From assembly GCF_017873675.1 (NCBI RefSeq), contig NZ_JAGGKK010000001.1:62001-126000 (forward strand): a stretch of DNA of 64,000 nt, read 5' to 3'. Within the stretch, counting starts at the first letter, position 1. Every line of letters begins with the position of its first letter. Made by a program: the position numbers and the translations under genes. Positions 17,804 to 25,372 of the stretch are shown here, piece after piece. This stretch comes from Virgibacillus litoralis (GTDB taxonomy: Bacteria; Bacillota; Bacilli; Bacillales; Amphibacillaceae). The notes below the pieces were generated by a model. The model made no database searches, was not told the origin of the DNA, and worked only from the letters and a program-made list of their open reading frames with translations.

Positions 17804-18403
17804 TTATAGTTTGGGCAATTGGTGTATGTTATTTATTTCACCATAATCTCCTGCAAGACGCGCGAGAAAACCTACCTTTTCTACGTCTACTTTATAGTCA
17901 CCAAGATAGTACTCATCTTGTATATGGTAATGAACAACATTTGCAATAACCAGGTGGTCGCTTCCAAGTTCTAGAATCTGATTAAGCTCGAGCTCAATTG
18001 AAATTGGTGCTTCCTCCACTCTGGGTGGATTTACTATAGTACTTTTAGCTGGTGTTAAACCGGCAGCTTTAAACTCGTCAACTTTGCTTGGAACATGTTC
18101 TGCGGTTTTTTGCATTTCGTTACCAAGAAGTGATGGAACGATATTAATAACCAATTGCTTTTGTGACCTAATGTTTGAAAGTGTATCTTTTATAGTTCCC
18201 TCGCGCTCCTCGATTCCAGGGCTAATGGAGATACACAGCATTGGAGGATTGCGCGAAGCAACCGTGAAAAAACTATAAGGTGCTAAATTATTATCTCCTT
18301 TATCATTTATAGTTGATACCCACGCAATCGGACGTGGCACGACAGATCCAATTAAAAGTTTATATGCATGTTTTGAATCTATACTTCGAAGATCTAATTT
18401 CAT
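17804..18403 (-). CDS. flavin reductase-like (FMN-binding split barrel) protein
   Basis: A 199-residue member of the DIM6/NTAB flavin reductase family. The N-terminal KLLIGSVVPRPIAWVSTIND is the family signature, followed by NLAPYSFFTVASRNPPMLCI, which forms the FMN site. It may reduce free flavin or act as a flavoprotein oxidoreductase. FADH2-dependent monooxygenases such as the HpaB-type enzyme at 2417-3901 need a reductase, and none is beside it here, so this is one candidate, 14 kb away. It stands alone with its own TTAAATA-ATG start at 18403 preceded by GGAAG. Confidence 0.85.
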   Translation of the reverse strand: MKLDLRSIDSKHAYKLLIGSVVPRPIAWVSTINDKGDNNLAPYSFFTVASRNPPMLCISISPGIEEREGTIKDTLSNIRSQKQLVINIVPSLLGNEMQKTAEHVPSKVDEFKAAGLTPAKSTIVNPPRVEEAPISIELELNQILELGSDHLVIANVVHYHIQDEYYLGDYKVDVEKVGFLARLAGDYGEINNIHQLPKL

Positions 18404-18471
18404 TATTTAACTTCCTTCCCTGTCCTTAATAGATTTATAATAACTCCTTGAACCTGAAAAATTCAAAATTG

Positions 18472-18517
18472 ATGACACCTATTAGAGTTGGCATTCGATT
18501 GTATATTTATAAGAAGG
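18472..18517. repeat. partial copy C of the 87-bp structured repeat
   Basis: Matches the left half of copies A and B (ATGACACCT... GGCATTCGATTGTATAT) and then diverges; no right arm is found. The surrounding 449-bp gap (18404-18852) holds only this remnant and a terminator. A plus-strand open frame of 95 codons reads through the remnant and is probably not a gene. Confidence 0.6.
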
Positions 18518-18794
18518 TTCTAGAAGAAACAGGGATTGTTTTTTCATCCAAGTTGAATTATCATGGAATTAACTTATTAGAAAAGGAGGCAGATAGAATG
18601 TTTACGTTAGTTAAAGTTGTGCATGAAGTAAAGCGATTTATTGCGTTCATGGCAACTGTTTTTGGAATTTTTCAGCGAAATTGGATACGTATGTCTAATT
18701 TTAGCTTTTATATTTCAAAAACTTATCTGACGTAAAAAATTCTTGCCTCAATCGTATCGGTATTTAATTGAGAAAGGTATATCCTTCGCTCGCG

Positions 18795-18827
18795 CCACAG
18801 GTAAGTAATTTTGCCTGTGGTTTTTTT
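18795..18827 (+). terminator. terminator hairpin in the leader of the MFS gene
   Basis: CCACAGG and CCTGTGG form a perfect 7-bp stem with a 12-nt loop followed by TTTTTTT. It ends 25 nt before the TTG start of the transporter, so it is either the end of an upstream transcript or an attenuator of the transporter. Confidence 0.75.
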
Positions 18828-18852
18828 GCGTCAGTTCACGGAGGATTTAACA

Positions 18853-20034
18853 TTGAAAACAACAAGTTTAACAAAAAACATTCGGTATATTTATATTTAT
18901 ATATTTGTCGCCCAGTTATTTTTTGACCGGGCGTTGTGGGTTATTTATTTGAATGACAAAGGATTAAGCATGAGCGAAATTGGAATAGTCGAGGCACTGA
19001 TGCACTTAAGTGTCGTCCTGCTTGAAATTCCAACCGGGATAATCGCCGACGTTTACGGCCGGAAAGTGAGCCTGTTTATCGGTAATATCTTAAGTGTTGG
19101 GTATGGGACTTTCATGCTTGTCGGTGATTCCCTTTCCTTATTCGGCCTGGCGCTCATGACACTTGGAACAAGTATCACATTCCAGTCAGGTGCCGAGGAA
19201 GCACTTATTTATGACACCCTGAAGGAGAAAGACAAGGAAAAACAGTATACACGCGTATTTGGCAACATGACGGCGCTCGCACTATTATCGCTTAGCTTTG
19301 CCAAACTGGCTGGTGGCTGGATGGCTGAAATCAACTGGGAGCTTGTATATGGGGGGATTATTATCACCCATTTGCTGGCCTTGATTCCAATTGCCATGCT
19401 GCACGAACCTGAACGAGAAAAGAATTCCAGCTCCCATACCGGCATAAAGCAGCAATGGCTGGGTCAGCTAAAGGCAGGCATCCGAATTTGGCGAACTAAC
19501 CAGACTGCCCATATTCCGATTATCTTTTTTATTATGATTGGAACATCGATTGTCATTTTGACTTTTTATGGACAGGAATTCTTCACACGCTTGGGTTACA
19601 GCTCGATGACAATCGGAATTATTTTCACAGTGGAAGGGCTACTTGGTGTTGTAATGGCCAAGGTAGCATACAGACTTGAGTCAAAATGGAGCTTTGGCAG
19701 TATTACAAGCTATGGATATGTGCTATACCTTGTGTTTTTCCTGTTATTTATCGTCTCGCCTGACTGGGCAATCGTTATGTCATTCCTGATTCTTTCGCAG
19801 CTTGTGACATTATACGAACCAATATTCTCGAACTTTATCCAGGGGGGATTGGAGTCCAATGTCCGCGCTACCTTCTTTTCGATGATTAGCGTGGTCGAGA
19901 GCTTCAGCATTATGCTCCTGTTTCCGTTGTTCGGACTGATGATCGATACCATTGGATTTCGTAATGGCTTCCTGGGTCTGTTCGTGATGCTGGGAGTACT
20001 GTATATAGCTGGTGTACGGCGGGTCGTTCGATAG
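18853..20034 (+). CDS. MFS transporter
   Basis: A 393-residue major facilitator with 12 predicted helices. The cytoplasmic loop between helices 2 and 3 has the MFS signature GIIADVYGRKVSLFIG, and the mid loop is charged (EPEREKNSSS). Such short MFS proteins in Bacilli are usually drug or metabolite exporters; no substrate can be given. The TTG start at 18853 has GGAGG 8 nt upstream; a longer frame from 18811 overlaps the leader terminator and is unlikely. It ends at a terminator at 20052-20084. Confidence 0.87.
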   Translation: MKTTSLTKNIRYIYIYIFVAQLFFDRALWVIYLNDKGLSMSEIGIVEALMHLSVVLLEIPTGIIADVYGRKVSLFIGNILSVGYGTFMLVGDSLSLFGLALMTLGTSITFQSGAEEALIYDTLKEKDKEKQYTRVFGNMTALALLSLSFAKLAGGWMAEINWELVYGGIIITHLLALIPIAMLHEPEREKNSSSHTGIKQQWLGQLKAGIRIWRTNQTAHIPIIFFIMIGTSIVILTFYGQEFFTRLGYSSMTIGIIFTVEGLLGVVMAKVAYRLESKWSFGSITSYGYVLYLVFFLLFIVSPDWAIVMSFLILSQLVTLYEPIFSNFIQGGLESNVRATFFSMISVVESFSIMLLFPLFGLMIDTIGFRNGFLGLFVMLGVLYIAGVRRVVR

Positions 20035-20051
20035 TACAATCTTGTAATGAG

Positions 20052-20084
20052 GGGACTTCTTTTTAATAAGAAGTTCCCTTTTTT
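20052..20084 (+). terminator. terminator after MFS gene
   Basis: GGGACTTCTT pairs with AAGAAGTTCCC (one bulge) across a 6-nt loop, followed by TTTTTT. Confidence 0.85.
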
Positions 20085-20092
20085 ATATGCTG

Positions 20093-20180
20093 ATGCCACC
20101 TTTTCGGCCTGGTGTTCGATTGTATATATAGAAAGAGGTGGTCACTATTACTATCGTATGCGGCGGTTAAAAAGTGGCAT
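20093..20180. repeat. 88-bp structured intergenic repeat, copy B
   Basis: Full copy, ends ATGCCACCTTTT and AAAAAGTGGCAT. Compared with copy A at 8441-8527 the fourth base pair of the outer stem is C-G instead of A-T, keeping the pairing. It lies 13 bp after the terminator of the MFS gene. Confidence 0.7.
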
Positions 20181-20368
20181 GGAATAGATAAATATTTTTA
20201 GTAATTGAATGATAATGAATAGAGGTTATCACAGAATGAATCTAGAATTCTTAATTATAAATACAGCGCTTAAACATATATTGAATCAAGCTACCTTTCT
20301 AGCAAGTTGCATTAACCCTCGTCATGAGGCACTTAAGATATGATAAAAAAATATAAGGGAGAATTAGG

Positions 20369-21682
20369 ATGAAAGTATTTGGCCGTAAAATGTTGTTTGG
20401 TTCTGGGGAAAGTGTGTCCGTTGTTGGGATTACGATTCTTGGGCTTTACTTTTTATATTTCATGACAGATGTTGTTGGTCTTTCACCGGCATTAGCAGGT
20501 GCTATCTTCATGATTGGCCGTGGCTGGGATGCTATTTCCGATCCGTTCATTGGAGTTATTACTGACCGGACCAAAACACGCTGGGGCCGAAGACGTCCTT
20601 TCTTCCTGATTGCTGCAGTTCCACTTGCGATTTTCTTTTCGCTGCTTTGGAGCCAGGTTGGTTTTGACGAACAATTGATAACTTTTTTGTATTATGCCCT
20701 CTTTTATATTCTATTTATGACGTCGCTTACCCTGTTCCATGTACCGTACATCTCACTGATCACTGAATATAGCACAGATTATGATGAACGGACGAGCATC
20801 AATAATTACCGGATTTTTTTCCAATTGTTTTTTGGGCTGATTGCAGCGACGATTCCGAAAATGATTGCCGATCAATACGGATGGTCGGTCATGGCAATGT
20901 GTGTTGGGATTTTCCTGTTGACGTTAGCGCTTGTTATGTTTGGTTTTACAAGGGAAAATGCGGATGCCCCTAAACCAGAGAAATTTAATTTTAAAAAAGA
21001 ATTTAATCATTTACGGCTGAATCGTGCATTGAAATATTTATTATGGATTTATGTAGGGTGTTATGCAGCGGCAAATATTATTGAAGGTTTTGTCATTTAC
21101 TACATGAAATACTGGCTGAATCGTGAATTTGATATGGAGATTCTATTTGTCATTGTTATCGGTGTCAGTATTTTATCCCTACCTGTTTGGGCGAAGCTTA
21201 CCAAAATATTGGGTAAGAAAAGTGCACTATTAATTGGATTGTTTATTTGGATTGCAGGACAGGCCGGGTGGCTGCTGGTATCTCAGGAATCAGCTGATTT
21301 CGTTGTTTATGTTATCGGTGCAGTTGTCGGTATAGGATATGGCGTTGCGCACGTGTTACCATGGGCGATGCTGCCAGAAGTGGTTGATATGGATGAATAC
21401 CAGACAGGAGCACGGCGTGAAGGCGTATATGCTGGGGTTATGACTTTTTTCATGAAGATTACCAACTCCATAGCCATATTTTTGATTGGTGTAATTCTTG
21501 AATTGTCGGGTTATGCAGCAAACGAGGTTCAAAGCGAAACAACTATGACAACCATTCAATGGACAATGAGCATCGCGCCAGGCATCTTCGTCATCATGGC
21601 TCTAATCGCAACATTCCTTTACCCCTATAGCAAAAATGACCACATGAACATCCGAACAGAATTAGAGAAACGCGGGAGGTAG
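20369..21682 (+). CDS. GPH-family sugar:cation symporter
   Basis: A 437-residue glycoside-pentoside-hexuronide:cation symporter with 12 predicted helices. Family marks are the helix 2 aspartates in MIGRGWDAISDPFIGVITDR, the TRWGRRRPF loop and the later LPEVVDMDEYQTGARREG motif. It would import a sugar or related solute with sodium or protons (MelB/XynP type). No catabolic gene for a sugar is adjacent, so the substrate is unknown. ATG 20369 follows AGGGAGAATTAGG. Confidence 0.9.
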   Translation: MKVFGRKMLFGSGESVSVVGITILGLYFLYFMTDVVGLSPALAGAIFMIGRGWDAISDPFIGVITDRTKTRWGRRRPFFLIAAVPLAIFFSLLWSQVGFDEQLITFLYYALFYILFMTSLTLFHVPYISLITEYSTDYDERTSINNYRIFFQLFFGLIAATIPKMIADQYGWSVMAMCVGIFLLTLALVMFGFTRENADAPKPEKFNFKKEFNHLRLNRALKYLLWIYVGCYAAANIIEGFVIYYMKYWLNREFDMEILFVIVIGVSILSLPVWAKLTKILGKKSALLIGLFIWIAGQAGWLLVSQESADFVVYVIGAVVGIGYGVAHVLPWAMLPEVVDMDEYQTGARREGVYAGVMTFFMKITNSIAIFLIGVILELSGYAANEVQSETTMTTIQWTMSIAPGIFVIMALIATFLYPYSKNDHMNIRTELEKRGR

Positions 21683-21702
21683 GGTCAGGTTGGGGGACAT
21701 AA

Positions 21703-21721
21703 GGGTCAGGTTCCTCGTCCC
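21703..21721. repeat. GGGACAGG-family palindrome
   Basis: GGGTCAGGTTCCTCGTCCC, an imperfect palindrome just after the symporter gene. One of eight copies in this window, all between genes. Confidence 0.8.
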
Positions 21722-21802
21722 TGATAAGGAATAAGGTGGAATGTCATTTGTCGAGCATAGTGAATACTATGTATAGAACGTCAAAGTAAAGGGGTTTAAA
21801 AT

Positions 21803-22666
21803 ATGAGCTATAAAGATTTTACTATCAAAATTATAGAAAGTATCAATCAAGGGTGGCGGAATCACTATTTCCAAGCCTATGATAAAATTCATCATATGAC
21901 ACACACCTTTCAACTTTTTGAGTATTTTCCAGAAACCAACGTAATTAGAGTGTATATTGTTGGACAACAAAAGCCTACGAATCTTAAAACCACTAATCTA
22001 GCCAATTTAGTTTATTTAGGGCCTGATATGCGTGCACTTACTCCCCCCCAGCAGCGACAGCTTCTGCCAGATGGAGGACTTCCTGGTCTTCCTGGATTTC
22101 CTGGTGGTTGGAACCCAAGTGATGGAATTCCTTGGCTCCCTGGTAATTGGATACCCAGTGGGGAAACTCCTGAAGTTCCAGGTGATGGGTCACAAGAAGG
22201 GGGAACGCCACCAAGCGAGCCTATTTCAAAATGTCAGAGTCAAGCTGAAATAAGAGAGTTTTTTAGAACATCCATTAAAGGTTCACCTATTAAATATAAT
22301 ACGATTGATAGTCCAGTTGCATTTAGTCCTGGAAGATATCGCAGTTATAATGCTATTACTGGAGAAGTAATTGTATCTGGATATAGTATAAACGTTTCAG
22401 ATATTTGCACCGTTACAACTGATATTTCGCCGCATCCATCACAATCATTGCCTTGTATGTCTAGGAGTCAAATGGAAAGCTTTGTAAGGTCTTTATCAGC
22501 AGGGAGAATGATAGCGTTATATACTACGTATGATCCTGCAATAAAAGTTGTAGGAGAATTTCTTTACTTTGATGATTTTAATTATCATATAAGGTTTAAA
22601 CATCATCCTTCTGGGGAAATAAGACAGCAATTTTTTGATACCCTCTGTGAAATATATCCTGCCTGA
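21803..22666 (+). CDS. hypothetical protein with Pro/Gly-rich linker
   Basis: A 287-residue protein of unknown family with no signal peptide. Residues 1-77 form a polar domain ending LANLVYLGPDMRALTPP. Residues 78-140 are a linker rich in Pro, Gly and Trp (LPGLPGFPGGWNP, then IPWLPGNWIPSG). Residues 145-287 hold two beta-like segments with cysteines (SKCQSQAEI, SDICTVT, LPCMSRSQ, DTLCEI). A Y-D-P-x-x-x-V-V-G pattern in the C-terminal part (TTYDPAIKVVGE) recurs in the convergent protein at 22927-23310 (SWDPNTQVVGI), so the two are distant relatives. A spore-surface role is a guess. ATG 21803 follows AAAGGGG. Confidence 0.65.
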   Translation: MSYKDFTIKIIESINQGWRNHYFQAYDKIHHMTHTFQLFEYFPETNVIRVYIVGQQKPTNLKTTNLANLVYLGPDMRALTPPQQRQLLPDGGLPGLPGFPGGWNPSDGIPWLPGNWIPSGETPEVPGDGSQEGGTPPSEPISKCQSQAEIREFFRTSIKGSPIKYNTIDSPVAFSPGRYRSYNAITGEVIVSGYSINVSDICTVTTDISPHPSQSLPCMSRSQMESFVRSLSAGRMIALYTTYDPAIKVVGEFLYFDDFNYHIRFKHHPSGEIRQQFFDTLCEIYPA

Positions 22667-22876
22667 TAAGAAAATTAAAATATGGCTTTTGAGAAAACTC
22701 AAGATTGCAAATGAATTATTAGAAAAAAATTCAAAGTAGAGCAAGATACTAAAAGAAATCGAAGCATTTGATACCTGGCTGGAGAAAAATGCTAACAAAT
22801 AATAACTGTACATTGTTGCTTATGTTGGATTGATTACATTAATACTAATGATCTAGATAACTGAACAAAAAAGGAA

Positions 22877-22908
22877 CGTTTTTGAATAAAAACTTCAAAA
22901 ACGCTTTT
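22877..22908. terminator. terminator between convergent Pro/Gly-rich genes
   Basis: CGTTTTTGAA pairs with TTCAAAAACG over a 7-nt loop, with CTTTTAT after it on the plus strand and an A-rich run before it, so it may work both ways. In 22667-22876 there is only a short broken reading frame (ILKEIEAFDTWLEKNANK before a stop) that may be a gene remnant. Confidence 0.8.
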
Positions 22909-22926
22909 ATATTAATCTGTATTATT

Positions 22927-23310
22927 TTAATAATAAACACAACCGTATCCAGGTATCATAATCCCCGGATTTCCACCGGGCCACTTTGGTGGACATAACT
23001 GTGGTGTCCATGGTATTCCTCCCCCCGGACCAGGTATGGGACCTCCACTTGGTGGTGCTGGCGTTTGGGGCTGAGGTATTTGTGGTCCAATATAAGACAT
23101 TCCAGTAAGATCATTAGGATCAAATTGTCTGTAAGTACCGTTCATATTTATACCTACTACTTGAGTATTTGGATCCCAGGAAACAAGTTGAACAATTTCA
23201 TCATTACCCAAGATGTTCACTCGGTAAAAATGACCTAGTCTCCCCAAAGTTAATTGTTGCTCTATAAAAGCAGGACTAGTCTGTAATATTCTATGATAGT
23301 AATTGTACAT
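22927..23310 (-). CDS. hypothetical Pro/Gly-rich protein
   Basis: A 127-residue protein of unknown family. Residues 1-80 are a small beta-rich domain (GHFYRVNILGNDEIVQLVSW) ending LTGMSYIGPQ. Residues 81-127 are a Pro/Gly-rich tail (PPSGGPIPGPGGGIPW) that ends PGYGCVYY. It shares the (L)xYxGP...P-rich junction and the DPxTxVVG motif with the convergent gene at 21803. No signal peptide. ATG 23310 follows GGAAGGAG-type sequence about 12 nt upstream. Possibly a coat-like protein, but nothing proves it. Confidence 0.6.
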   Translation of the reverse strand: MYNYYHRILQTSPAFIEQQLTLGRLGHFYRVNILGNDEIVQLVSWDPNTQVVGINMNGTYRQFDPNDLTGMSYIGPQIPQPQTPAPPSGGPIPGPGGGIPWTPQLCPPKWPGGNPGIMIPGYGCVYY

Positions 23311-23452
23311 TTCCTTAGAAAACTCCTTCCCGTAACTTCATTACAATATATGCACAATGCTCGGACTTTTCCTTATATTAACAAGCCTAACTTTAACGAC
23401 CAAAGAAGTCTATGACGGAAAAATTCTTGCCTAAAATCTTGCACTGTGGCAT

Positions 23453-23589
23453 CTTTCCTCGTATGAGTGATGTTCCCACTTTCCTACCAGGTCGGTGCAA
23501 TGCAAGCTTGGAAAACCATCGTTCCATTCGCTGGATCGCCGAAAAGTTCGCTTCCGCTACTTCGGTCGCATTGCCAGATACGAGGAAAG
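23453..23589. repeat. 137-bp element with 12-bp terminal inverted repeats
   Basis: Perfect ends CTTTCCTCGTAT (23453-23464) and ATACGAGGAAAG (23578-23589). The interior has no gene. It abuts the point where a duplicated ABC-permease fragment loses similarity, so it looks like a small mobile (MITE-like) insertion or a structured RNA. Confidence 0.55.
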
Positions 23590-23607
23590 CTCCACCCATT
23601 GTGAGAA

Positions 23608-23732
23608 AAATTACTGGGAGCATATGACTGGTTGCCACTAAAATAATGAACACAATACTTAGCCCCTCCCGCAATTGAAGGGACACGGATTTTTTAGCCA
23701 ATAGCATGATTGTTTTATCCATTTTCACGTGA
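23608..23732 (-). pseudogene. fragment of an ABC transporter permease gene
   Basis: This 125-bp stretch matches 25438-25562 without gaps, at close to 90 per cent by eye. It encodes MDKTIMLLAKKSVSLQLREG and the following helix, the same C-terminal segment as the intact permease (MDKTIIVLAKKAGSLQLREG). Upstream and downstream parts are missing. It is therefore a broken second copy, separated from the intact one by the ParA module. On its left side it runs into the 137-bp inverted-repeat element; on its right side it ends at a GGGACAGG palindrome. Confidence 0.8.
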
Positions 23733-23743
23733 AAGGGACAGAA

Positions 23744-23760
23744 GGGACAGGTTTTGTCCC
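23744..23760. repeat. GGGACAGG-family palindrome
   Basis: GGGACAGGTTTTGTCCC, arms GGGACA/TGTCCC, 9 bp downstream of the end of the ParA-partner gene. It may serve as its terminator. Confidence 0.75.
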
Positions 23761-23768
23761 TGCCCTTT

Positions 23769-24344
23769 CTAATCCGCCGACGCCGACCTTATAATCTCCC
23801 CTCTTATTCGAGCTCCAACAACGGAGTCTGCAATCCGCTCCAGTAACTCCTGCTTTGAGTATCCCTGATTTACATAGACTCCCTGTGCCTTGGCAAATGC
23901 GGTGATATCTTTTTTTAACTGTAGTAGACTCTGGTTTGCCAGAAGATTCTTGGCTTCCTCCAACGTGCCGCAATTATGTAAGGCATTTTCGATTTGCTTC
24001 CAATTTGATTCTCCTGTCTCTTTAGCAAACGAATGATCAATGTTCAGATGAGATGCTACCTTTTTATAAATCACTTTTTTGGTATCGTTCGATTTAATGT
24101 TCACATTATGGTGGCAGCAGAATAAAGCGAGTTCTTTTTTCGTATACTTTTTCAGGATTTTTTCAACATTTGAATCCTTCTTAATCCTATCCATGATCTG
24201 GTCATAATCTGCTGTATAATCAAACTTTGCTTCAAAGCGAATAAAAGCTTTCTTTTCTACTAATTCCTGAAATTGTTTATTCGTTAACCCTTCTAAGAAT
24301 TCCATTGTGATTCGCAGCATCTTTTCCGTTTCTTTTTTACCCAT
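23769..24344 (-). CDS. ParA-partner protein with two SAP/Rho-N-like motifs
   Basis: A 191-residue charged, all-helical protein with no recognised family name. Two segments resemble SAP/HeH/Rho-N-type nucleic-acid-binding helix pairs: KYTKKELALFCCHHNVNIKS (about 85-105) and QLKKDITAFAKAQGVYVNQG followed by YSKQELLERIADSVVGAR near the C-terminus. It overlaps the 3' end of the parA-like gene, so it is co-translated with it. By analogy with ParAB or ParA-adaptor pairs it could be the DNA- or cargo-binding partner. The ATG at 24344 or the one at 24356 could start it; both lie within the end of parA. Confidence 0.7.
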   Translation of the reverse strand: MGKKETEKMLRITMEFLEGLTNKQFQELVEKKAFIRFEAKFDYTADYDQIMDRIKKDSNVEKILKKYTKKELALFCCHHNVNIKSNDTKKVIYKKVASHLNIDHSFAKETGESNWKQIENALHNCGTLEEAKNLLANQSLLQLKKDITAFAKAQGVYVNQGYSKQELLERIADSVVGARIRGEIIRSASAD

Positions 24345-25269
24345 GATTCCCCCCATATAATCCGAGCAATTCAGTTGTAATCTGCCTGATTTCGTCTCGT
24401 ATTACTTGCTGCGGCAGGCTATTGCCCTTGGTTAACATGACCGGAATGACTGTTTCAGGAGCTGTGGCAAAGTTTGTTTTACCTTCACGTAATACGTTAC
24501 GAAAACATGGATGGCTCTTCTGAACTTGATTTATATATTCTCTTTGTACGGCGATGGGTCTCCCCTTATTAAAAGCGACCATTGTAAATACCACACCTAA
24601 CACGCGAGGAGAAATTCTTTTCGATACATTCGAATCAGCTTCTTCACTGTATTGATTATATTTTTCCGTCAATGCTTTTACAGAGCGCATTAACGTATCG
24701 ATTCCAAGCGTCGATAAATAATCCGCTTTTGCCGGAACAATATATGCGTCACTTGCTGCTAGCGCATTTTGTGTAACTAAATTAAAGTTCGGCGGGCAAT
24801 CGATAATGACTATATCGTATTCACCCTTTATTTCATCCAGTTTCGTTTGAAGACGTGATAACACCTTTAGATAATTGCTGCGAATGGTTCTCTCTGTGTT
24901 CCCACCAAGCCTGCTTGAAAGTTCCATGTCGACATGAATCAATTCTAAATGCGAACAGATCATATCGATTCTTCCACCGGTTTTCTTTAATCGGCTGTTA
25001 ACGCGATTTGGTGTAATTATTAAATCTCCAAGCGATGCCTCCCCATCTTTATCCAGAAAGTCATCATACCAATGCTTGATTGTCCGACCCTGCCGATCAA
25101 GGCTTTGCCATTCTTCTATATTTATAAATGACAATGTCAGGTTAGCCTGTGGATCCATATCAATCAGTAATACCTTCTTACCTCTGTTTGCTAGATCAGC
25201 TGCAATATTAGCGGATAGCGTCGTCTTTCCGACCCCACCCTTATAATTCATAACAGAAATTACACCCAA
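24337..25269 (-). CDS. ParA/Soj-family ATPase
   Basis: A 310-residue deviant Walker-A ATPase. KGGVGKTT at residues 10-17 carries the signature lysine of the ParA/MinD class; VLLIDMDPQANLT and DIVIIDCPPNFN are the A' and B motifs. It is not the chromosomal Soj, which pairs with Spo0J; here the partner is the SAP-like protein downstream. Plasmid, phage and island partition systems have this two-gene layout. The pair is inserted between a fragment and the intact copy of an ABC permease gene, a sign of transfer or rearrangement. ATG or near-cognate start at 25269 follows GGGGGTGAATATT. Confidence 0.9.
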   Translation of the reverse strand: MGVISVMNYKGGVGKTTLSANIAADLANRGKKVLLIDMDPQANLTLSFINIEEWQSLDRQGRTIKHWYDDFLDKDGEASLGDLIITPNRVNSRLKKTGGRIDMICSHLELIHVDMELSSRLGGNTERTIRSNYLKVLSRLQTKLDEIKGEYDIVIIDCPPNFNLVTQNALAASDAYIVPAKADYLSTLGIDTLMRSVKALTEKYNQYSEEADSNVSKRISPRVLGVVFTMVAFNKGRPIAVQREYINQVQKSHPCFRNVLREGKTNFATAPETVIPVMLTKGNSLPQQVIRDEIRQITTELLGLYGGNHG

Positions 25270-25372
25270 TAATATTCACCCCCCAAAAACACTGTGATTT
25301 TGTTATGTATATGCGGGGAAAAAAGCGCTACTTTTAAAAATGCAAAATCATCAGGAGGATAAGGTCCCAAAC

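Noticed and set aside
18448-18735. Plus-strand frame of 95 codons before the MFS gene
   Set aside because: It reads through the half copy of the structured repeat and lacks a good start signal.
22667-22876. Reading frames after the first Pro/Gly-rich gene as a gene
   Set aside because: Stops interrupt it (KIANELLEKNSK, then ILKEIEAFDTWLEKNANK in another frame); at best a decayed remnant.
23393-23728. 111-codon minus-strand frame as a separate gene
   Set aside because: Its first part is the permease fragment and the rest is translation of the inverted-repeat element.
24337-25269. Chromosomal Soj/Spo0J locus near the origin
   Set aside because: The partner is not ParB-like and no parS site, gidA/gidB or dnaA neighbour is present.
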